DNA from: Marthasterias glacialis
Lineage: Eukaryota > Echinodermata > Asteroidea > Forcipulatida > Asteriidae
Length of the DNA stretch: 64,000 nucleotides
Assembly: GCA_911728455.2 (NCBI GenBank)
Contig: OU452223.1
Coordinates: forward strand, 3,928,174 to 3,992,173
Direction: 5' to 3'
The position numbers were made by a program, and so were the translations under genes. This document shows, piece after piece, positions 56,656-64,000 of the stretch (position 1 is its first letter; every line of letters begins with the position of its first letter). Below the pieces are notes generated by a model. That model was not told where the DNA came from. It searched no databases and saw only the letters and a program-made list of their open reading frames with translations.

Positions 56656-59155
56656 AATGCCTCGGCGTCCAAAAGCGACAGCATTGGCTGCTAAGCCTGC
56701 GAAAAAAAAGGGGGATGCCGGCAACCGCTCAAACGTCCAGCCAGCACATGGGCACGTAACCTTTCCAATGTGCTTCCTGCGGACACGATGGCTGCTACAG
56801 CGACCCCTACTCCAAACACTGTAACCCACAACATTGTCCCTTTGGTGACATTCGATGCTGTGGGGTCTTCTAATGCTGGCAATCCGGCCTTTGTAGTGAC
56901 TAAGCTTGGGCCATACTGCTTTTTTTCATCCACGATATATTGTCAGAAAAATATCGCGATTATCGATGGTATCGCGATTAATTCATTATGTAGCACAAAT
57001 CACCACTCAAGAGCCGCCAAACACAGTAGTAATGCAATAAGGGCACGCAGGAAGTGCAGCGCATGCGCCCAATAAACAAAAACAAAATGGATACAAACCG
57101 TGAGAGAGAATCCCCTAGTCGTAAATAAACCTGACCCAAAGAGAAGTGCCAAAGCTGCGGTCATGATTTTTTATTGGTCCATGAACGGCAGTTCATCAGT
57201 CAGTGCTGTCGAATCATAATGACAACCCGAGTCCCAACGACTAATAATATTCGTTGTCTGTTTCGGGCAAGTTTTTGAAGACGAAAATTTGCAGTCAATC
57301 ACATATGTTTCATGTGCCAACGTCGAGAATTTGTATGCCAAAATAGACCGCCCAATGTCTTGCCCAATCAGACATCGGTCCTGACCACGTGTGGATTGTT
57401 CAGCATGGGAATTCCCCATAAATGTAACCTTGCTCCCACAGGCAACACGTGTTTGGACATACTCTTAGAAAAAAAGTTTGAGTTGATGCGAGCGCGTACC
57501 ACTGTTTGACGATGCCATTATTTGCATAAATTTAAATATGCACAAATCACAGAATAGTAAATGTTGAGAACGATAAGTAATTGAAAAAGTCCAAGTCATG
57601 TTTTTGTCTTGTGCATTATAATTATGATTGGTATATGAAACATTATGCACTTAAACACGGACGTGCTCGCCCTGCTTTTAACCTTTTGCAGTGACCACAC
57701 CATGGCTAGAAAGTGAAACAAAACCATCCGTTTCACATTGTCCCTTTCGCATTATCTATAAACATTCATTCTTCAAGGCGGAATGATTGGTTGACAATAA
57801 TTGTCACGTGAATATTTATGAAGCTTGATGATGACCCGCTGGCGGCTGAACCCTGACATCACAGAGATAACCCATCTCGTAAACTAACATCTGTGGTCAA
57901 TTGGGTTCATTGTTATGGGATAGTTTACTGTGCGGTCCATCTAGAAGAGGTTTATTTATGCACAAGCTATTTGAAGGTTTGTAATTCTTCTATCCTGATG
58001 CCAAGCTCTGTGTATCGGGAGTCATGTCCCGACGATTGTTAACATGTATCACGATACTTAATCGTCATCGCGATTGGACGATATTTCTATGTTATATCAG
58101 TCCTTGCGATATCGTAATCGGATGTAAGTTTAAATCGCGATTGTCGATGATATCGCCCAAGCGATAGTAGTGACCAATTCTTTAGCTCCTCCTCAAGTAT
58201 GGTAAGTGGGCAACCATCAGCCCAGCATGGGAACGGCCAGTGCAAGTACAACAGTCGGAGTTGCCGGTAATATGTCGGGGTTTCCAGAGCGACCCGTCTA
58301 GTTCTGGCTGTCAACAGACTGCGCTGGTGTCATCCATGGTGTCAGGTAGTATGGCTAACGATAACATCAGTAAGGTTCAGATGGGATTTCCAAATGAAAG
58401 GGCAGGTCTTTTTGTTAATATGGGTGGTATGAATACACCAATGTATTCTTTTACTCCATCGACATTGCCAACCATCAATACTTGTGCCCCATTAGGGTCC
58501 CTTCTCCCTATTGCTATCAAAGAAAAGGTTTGGCAGGGCCAATATGTTGATTTGTTTACTGTTATTTCAGGATAATGCGGCTACTGCCATTTCTATGGGA
58601 GATAAAACTCCAGAATTAGAGTTCACATTGATTGGGGATAGAATGGTGGAGAAACAGGCTGCAAAACCATGAAAAAAGATTGACTCCCTTGACAAGTCGC
58701 AATCTGCCTTCAACACCTACATGTCCGTCTTCCTCATCAAGCATCCAAATCGTTGGGGTGAACTGCTTAAATATGCAGAGATAATTCGTACAGCAGCCAT
58801 CCAGCAGCTGTGACAAGCAATATCAACGTCCATTTTAGTAGTAGTGATTCTTCTGGGTCCCAGGGTCTCAGACAAGGCCTTTGTTTTGCATACAATAGTT
58901 TTAAAGGTTGTCATTTTAAAGGGTGCAGATTTCAACACAAGTGCAGTAAGTGTTACCAGGCCAGCCACGGTGCACATGCTTGCCGCAATAATCTTCCACG
59001 TGCAGGGGCTATGATCAATAGCAACAAGGGATTCTCACGACCAGTCGCGCAGAACACAGGTAGTGCACAGGCTGCGGTTGGTAAACCATCGGTTGGTAAG
59101 AAGGTTGGTCATGGGCATCCTCATCAGCCTTTTCGTGCCCCCAACACCAATTAGG
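56656..59155 (+). pseudogene. DIRS/Ngaro-like element B: gag, split by insertion
   Basis: Starts MPRRPKATALAAKPAKKKG, continues NTVTHNIVPLVTFDAVGSSN to FVVTK at 56903, is interrupted by 56904-58166, and resumes VVTNSLAPPQV at 58167. Further downstream are APLGSLLPIAIKEKVWQGQY, FLIKHPNRWGELLKYAEIIR and a Cys/His knuckle CFAYNSFKGCHFKGC...HKCSKC (58880-58960). Several stops and frameshifts; the WRxYxxQFR segment is missing relative to element A. Confidence 0.7.
56904..58166. mobile_element. 1.26-kb insertion in element B gag
   Basis: Flanked by an 11-bp duplication, GTAGTGAC(T/C)AA, at 56893 and 58167. The ends are related inverted sequences: GCTTGGGC...ATATCGCGATTATCGATGG at left; CGCGATTGTCGATGATATCG, CCCAAGC at right. 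The termini are rich in ATCGCGAT-type motifs. No transposase is recognised, so it is probably a non-autonomous DNA transposon. Confidence 0.65.
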
Positions 59156-59768
59156 TTAGATGTTCTACGGGACATGCTTGGGGAATACCCTCATGTTTCA
59201 GATGCAGGTATCTTGCAGAAAGGGTTTTCTAATGGATTTTCTTTAGGCTATGGAGGGCCCGTGGGTTGGCAGGTATTCTGACTGTCTCAAGTCTGCTAAG
59301 GAGCTCCCTCATATTGCTTTCGAAAAAAGTGCGAAAGAACAAAGCTTAGGTAGGATAGCTGGTCCATTTGACGAGCCTCCATTTCCATAGTTACAATGTT
59401 CACCAATTGGTTTGGTGCCCAAGCATGAACCCAATTCTTATCGTTTGATGCATCACCTTTCATTTCCAGCTGGTGAGTCGGTTAATGACTTTATTGATCG
59501 GGACAAATGCATGGATATAAAATCTGCTTTTCGACTGCTTCCAGTTGCACCAGCAGATTACGAGTTGCTTGGTGTCACGTTTCAAGACAAATTTTACTTT
59601 GACAGGTGTTTGCCAATGGGTTGCTCAATCTTATGCGCCCAACTTGAGAAATTTAGCACGTTTCTAGAATATTCTCTTTGTAAACTTTCAAAGGCGTCAT
59701 CGGTTACACACTACTTAGATGGTTTCTTCTTTGTTGACACATCTCGTTCTGGTTGCAAGCACCTTTAG
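59150..59768 (+). pseudogene. element B: reverse transcriptase
   Basis: Leader with ILQKGFSNGFSLGY, then VPKHEPNSYRLMHHLSFPAG, DIKSAFRLLPVAPADYELLG, LPMGCSILCAQLEKFSTFLE and VTHYLDGFFFVD. These match DIRS-type RT blocks. The catalytic YLDD has become YLDG, and frames shift between 59280 and 59410. RT would copy element RNA to DNA; this copy is inactive. Confidence 0.8.
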
Positions 59769-59779
59769 GACGGGTTTTC

Positions 59780-60624
59780 ATCCATGTGTTCTAAACTTGG
59801 GGTCACTCTTGCAATGGAGAAGACTGAAGGTCCAAAACAAACAATAACTTATTTGGGGTTAGATATTGATTCCCAAAAAACTGCAGGTGCGTGTGCCCTT
59901 AGTTAAAGTTCTAGCACTTTCGGAAAAAATTCAGAAGGTGCTGGGCAAGAAGAAGGTTACCCTGGTTGAGTTACAATCATTCGTGGGTGCGCTAAACTTT
60001 GTTTGTAAGGCGGTGGCGCCAGGGAGAGCCTTCCTTTGGTGTTTAATTGCGTTGACACAGGGGTTAACCAAACCTCACCACAAAGTACGTCTTTCCATGG
60101 GGGCTAAAAGTGATTTGGCAATGTGGTTGGACTTCTTAGCTCAATTCAATGGCATATCTGCATTTTACAACGTATAATGAGAATCTAATCAAACATTGGA
60201 ATTATTCACAGACGCAGTGGCAAGTATTGGTTTTGGGGCCTTTTTCAAAGGACAGTGGACACAGGGACGTTGGCCACCATAAGTCATCGAAAATCCACCA
60301 TCCATTGCCTTGCTAGAATTTTTATCCAATTGTGGTAGCGGTGCAATGTTGGGCCTGTCAATTGCGTAAAAAGAGGGTATGCTTTCATTCTGACAATATG
60401 GCTGTGGTACATATCATTAACAAGCAGACTTCTCCATGTACCAAGATTATGTGCCTTGTCCGAATTTTTGTGCTGCAATGCCTCAAGTTCAACATTGCAT
60501 TTCAGGTGTGCTTAATACTATTGCCGATTCTCTATCACGTTTTCAGATGGAGCATTTTCATGCTGTCGCACCCCAAGCTGCACCACACATGACCACAGTG
60601 CCCTTTCTTCCCAAAGTGTGGTAG
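59780..60624 (+). pseudogene. element B: RT thumb and RNase H
   Basis: TYLGLDID-like start near 59850, then KVTLVELQSFVGALNFVCKA, then an RNase H region in broken frames (LELFTDAVASIGFGAFF, a SDNMAVVHIIN-type block near 60395) and a tail NTIADSLSRFQMEHFHAVAP ending LPKVW at 60624. It aligns with the RNase H tail kept in element A. Confidence 0.75.
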
Positions 60625-60890
60625 GGTCAGAGATACAGCGTTTGTTATCCTTAGCGTGGGCATCAAACACTCACAAGACTTTTTACAGCTTTTGCAGCAT
60701 GCCCGGCATGCAATAAATTTTCCTGAATCTGTACGAATGGTTTTGGAATTTGTGGCCTGGTTATCATTGCACAACCTTTCCCGGTATCCAGCGAATATCT
60801 TTCAATAAAATACTTGAAGCTGTGGCGAAACATCAAACAATTGTGTTTTATATTTCATCCATTATTGAGTCCGAGCATAAAGTTCATTTA
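60625..60890 (+). pseudogene. element B: recombinase N-terminal remnant, core missing
   Basis: A short stretch (SNTHKTFYSF, VLEFVAWLSLHNLS) resembles the N-terminal SAM-like part of a tyrosine recombinase. The catalytic boxes seen in element A are absent. A block at 60800-60885 (TACTTGAAGCTGTGGCGAAA, GTCCGAGCATAAAGTT) recurs in diverged form at 61795-61880. Confidence 0.5.
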
Positions 60891-60900
60891 ATTTTTAGGT

Positions 60901-61393
60901 CCGTCAGTTTGGATCGACGGTGATTCCATCATTCGTTGAGCAGTGCGCCCATCGGGCTTGCTAGTTGAGGTTATTTGGAAGGGCGTGGGTGGTGCAGGTA
61001 TTTACCAATTCCGGGAATTACAAGCAGGCTTGAGCAGGAGAAGCTCGGTGCCCCCGTTCATAGTCACTTTGCATTTGGGGACAAATGATCTTATTTCAAC
61101 AGACGAATATGCTTTGCGTCAGCAGATTTTAGTGGCATTGGGGGATTTCGTTGCCTTTTTTCCACAGGCTATCTTGGTATGGTCGACTATTTTACCTCAT
61201 GTGTTTTATTTGGGGGCTCGTTCCCAATCTGCAATTGAACGTAAGAAACACACTGTGAACCGCTGGGCCAAGGCAAAAAACTCATAATGCTTGTTGTTTG
61301 GAACATCCGCAATTTATATGGTCAGAGACCTCTATGTTTTGCTATGATGGTGTGTACTTGTCTCCGCTTGTCAAGCTTTACCTGGGCCTGTAA
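60901..61393 (+). pseudogene. element B: SGNH-hydrolase domain
   Basis: In one frame: PSVWIDGDSIIR, TGA, AVRPSGLLVEVIWKGVGGAG, FIVTLHLGTNDL, then VWSTILPHVFYLGARSQSAI and VNRWAKA. After a frameshift it continues HPQFIWSETSMFCYDGVYLS and ends in TAA at 61391. Blocks I (GDS), II (Gly), III (GTND) and V (DGVxLS) of the SGNH hydrolase fold are visible, but the last has Tyr in place of His. Such domains are known in Ngaro/DIRS-type elements; their role there is unclear. The TGA sits where Trp is expected. Confidence 0.7.
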
Positions 61394-62290
61394 TTTCATA
61401 CCCAGATAGTTGTGTGTTTTGTGCCTGTATTTCCTTTGTGGGCGCGTTATAGGCGTGTTTTCGAAGGTTCAGACAGTCATCACACACATTATGGGCACTT
61501 ATTGGGTATTAAGCCAGTGTTTTAATTAATGTATGGCTACTATTTTGCCCCTACTGATATTTTGTGTTTTTTGTATAGTTGCCATAGCGCTCGCAAGTTT
61601 CACGGGGCTATGATTCCGACCAAATGTTACATTGGTGGAAGCGCAACTATATTTTGACTATGTAAAAAATAACATGTTGATGTATTTACATTAATGTTTT
61701 GATCATTGTTTGAAACATACTGGTTTGGGCCTCGTGTAGGCTTTGATGGTTTTAGTGTGACCAGGTTTGCCCAAAATATCGGTATCCTGAACACTTTTAA
61801 TAAAAAAACAGTGGTTGAGGCTATGGCATGAAATTCAAACAAGATTTCTTTGTTAATCATTTGTGAATCTGAGCATAATGGTAACTTAACAAGAAAGCGA
61901 CTTGTTTGACAAGTCACTTGACTTGTTTTTTTAGTGTTACTTTGCCTTCTAAGACAACCATTAACTACTGGTAACAACACACATCACAAAAAATACCGGA
62001 AAACCAGTTTACCTGTTAGGGTCACAAATCTATTTCCTTAAGGCTTAACCAGCAAAAAAGATTGTACAATGTTTTGGGGTCCTGACTTTGGGGACAATTT
62101 GTTTGTGAACACTTCACAAGGACCATTTAACTGCAAGGAGACATGAATAAGTTTGCATGTTTTATATTGACCCAATTCGCCTGATGTCATCATCACAATA
62201 ATCTTGGCTACCCATGTTGGACACAACAGTATAGTACCAATTTTAGGTGACGTGGCGTTTGCATGCATCAACTGACAGTTAACTAAAGAA
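61394..62290. other. element B 3' flank and dispersed repeats
   Basis: 61795-61880 repeats a block found at 60800-60885. 61900-62040 matches the repeat at 51276-51665. 62160-62240, on minus, matches the TGATGACGTCAGGTGAATT repeat at 1570 and 50015. No gene is seen. Confidence 0.45.
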
Positions 62291-63135
62291 AGTTTTATAA
62301 TGTTAACTCACCTGAGCGACTTCAGGTTGTAGCTCCAACACGCTGTTGTTCCTTGTCTATGTGCTAGTATGTTTCACACTGCAGGGAGGGACACACATGC
62401 ATGTTTGTATTCTCAGTAAAGCAAACAGATGTGTGGTTACAAGCATCGTTCATTTTGAAGTTGCCTGCATAAGAGATAAATACAGTATACACAGTATTAG
62501 TTTCTGAACTTACTTTATCAGCCTAAACATGGGAAAATCAAGAGTTTCTTGTTTCTCGCAATGTGTAGAGAAAGCGTGTGGCCCTTTTGCTTACAGGGCT
62601 CCATTCATAGAGTATTGAGACACTTCTCACTGACCTCACATTTCTCTAGCAACGAGGGAGGTCTGCTATGCTGGAATACTACGCACAAGTACAATACGTA
62701 TGCGTAGTGCCATCCAGCATTGCGCTTTTTTGCATATGATCTTGCAGTTCTAGTAACACGTGCAGCTGTAAATACTCCAGCATGGCAATGAGTAAAATAG
62801 TAACATCATCTGAGATGGATCTATTGTGAGAGAACCGCAGAATCAGCCTACACTGGACTTTGCATTATATCAAGATCACAAAACAAGGAAGAAAAACTTT
62901 CTAAAATTCGACCAAAGAATGCCACCCATTCCTCTCGCCCAATCATAATTTTTTTTATATATAGATTTAAAGCTGTAAGTGATAGCAGTTTATTGTTTAT
63001 TAACTTAACTCATACAAAGTGGATAAATTTATGTTACCACTTGCCCCCCCCCCAGGCCTCCCAAACCATTTTTGATGAATTCCTATTAAAAAGTAAAGAA
63101 AGACATTATTATACCCAAAGTCGCGTCAAGGCTGT
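62291..63135. other. no gene seen
   Basis: Unremarkable AT-rich sequence with short C-runs (63045) and no supported exon or repeat. Confidence 0.5.
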
Positions 63136-63662
63136 CCTTAAAGGTTTGGTGAATTACTAAGTATTAGTGTTTTAATTTTACACCTTTTTATACAATAATT
63201 CAGTTGACAAACAGCATTTTGTGCCTTTCTGTATATTTTAACATGATTTAGCCTATTTTCTTTAAAAATAAAAGTCTACAGGAACACCCACAAAAATTGG
63301 TCACTTGCTGACATGGCTGGATTCCTTCTGTGCCGCACATGCACTACATAATACATATATTCATGAGCGAATTTTTGAAAAGAAAGAACACATATTTGTC
63401 ATTTCCTTTGGCGGACTGACCAGGAACGATTTTCCTCTGAAATAGCTCATGAATAAGTTATGTAATGATGTCACAGGACTCCAACCATGTCAGCAAGTGA
63501 CCTGTTTTTGTGGGCAATCCTGAAGACCATTACTTTTAAAGAAAGTAAATCAATTAAACATATTTTGGAAGGCACACAAAAATTTCCAACTGAATTATTG
63601 TATGATAACTATTAGGTGCAAATTAAAAACATAAATACTTACTACTTCACCGAACCTTTAAA
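63136..63662. mobile_element. element with about 200-bp inverted arms
   Basis: TTAAAGGTTTGGTGAATTAC at the left is matched inverted by CTACTTCACCGAACCTTTAA at the right. The arms continue inward to CACCCACAAAAATTGGTCAC / GTGACCTGTTTTTGTGGG and GCTGACATGG / CCATGTCAGC. The centre is only about 120 bp. No ORF. Confidence 0.75.
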
Positions 63663-64000
63663 CTGTGTGTGGAATGTGTGGGTGTGTGCTCGTAATGTCA
63701 GTTCTTGCATGGACTATAAGCAACACACAAGTTTTGTGTGTGAACTTACAGGTAAAGGGATAAGCTAGTACGACTGTCAAAGGCAAAATTTCAAAAAAAG
63801 GAGTACAGTTCCCCAGTTCTGGCACATGAATGGTTCTACCTATACCCAGTAACTGGGGCACTGTACTCCTTGTTTTGAAATTTTGGCATTATCGGTTGTA
63901 CTCGTGCCCCAGCATGAGTTATGTAGCAACTGGACCATGGAGCGGATTTAAAATGAATCTCTGATACCAAAGACTCAACAGAAATGCTGGAAAATCGCCT
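63663..64000. repeat. short inverted repeat, otherwise nothing
   Basis: GGAGTACAGT(T/G)CCCCAGTT near 63800 and AACTGGGGCACTGTACTCC near 63850 form a hairpin-like palindrome with outer TTTCAAAA / TTTTGAAA; possibly a small MITE. Confidence 0.45.

Overview
This window looks like nuclear DNA of a marine invertebrate animal, most likely an invertebrate deuterostome (echinoderm, hemichordate or cephalochordate). That placement is inference only. It rests on small phase-0 exons separated by kilobase introns, AT-rich noncoding DNA, many tRNA-derived SINEs and short inverted-repeat elements, and DIRS/Ngaro-type tyrosine-recombinase retrotransposons. There is no bacterial, organellar or CRISPR signal.

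Layout. (1) 1-14.5 kb: a plus-strand gene for a small two-module ankyrin-repeat protein. Nine coding exons are readable from ATG 1761 to about 13774, all but possibly the last in phase 0. Its introns hold SINEs, MITEs and tandem repeats (84-bp and 49-bp units, and a GAGACC-type array). (2) 16-17 kb: a tRNA-like sequence, then a CRE/CCAAT promoter-like patch. (3) 17.3-22.1 kb: a chain of plus-strand exon-like blocks with good splice sites, no long ORF and a final AATAAA; this is a candidate spliced lncRNA. (4) 22.8-24.1 kb: a 161-bp minisatellite. (5) 24.3-28.6 kb: AT-rich DNA with tRNA-like fragments, two MITEs (one with a Penelope-type hammerhead-like core) and a SINE-type tail. (6) 28.6-34.55 kb: a block bounded by imperfect inverted termini and built from about 590-bp repeats, inside which a 92-bp and a 75-bp module have separately expanded. 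(7) 34.95-35.79 and 46.82-48.2 kb: two copies of a cassette carrying a 20-bp minisatellite (12 versus about 40 units); the second copy sits between roughly 0.68-kb direct repeats. (8) 36.4-44.8 kb: the most unusual region, about 13 tandem copies of a roughly 620-bp unit. Each unit carries on the minus strand an exon-like module of 84 or 69 nt (28 or 23 codons) encoding a conserved STRQQVDVQDQP-type peptide. Some copies are intact, some have stops, and the last ends in TAG. (9) 45.7 and 49.4 kb: single minus-strand exon candidates. (10) 50.9-51.3 kb: a decayed LINE reverse-transcriptase tail. (11) 53.2-61.4 kb: two adjacent decayed DIRS/Ngaro-like elements, A and B. A keeps gag, a rearranged RT/RNase H remnant and a tyrosine recombinase. 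B keeps gag (split by a 1.26-kb insertion), RT, RNase H and an SGNH-hydrolase domain, but no recombinase core. (12) 61.4-64 kb: dispersed repeats and a long-TIR element.

Only the ankyrin gene is called with high confidence as a host gene. Exon calls come from reading frame, splice motifs and codon phase by eye; no search or transcript data were available.
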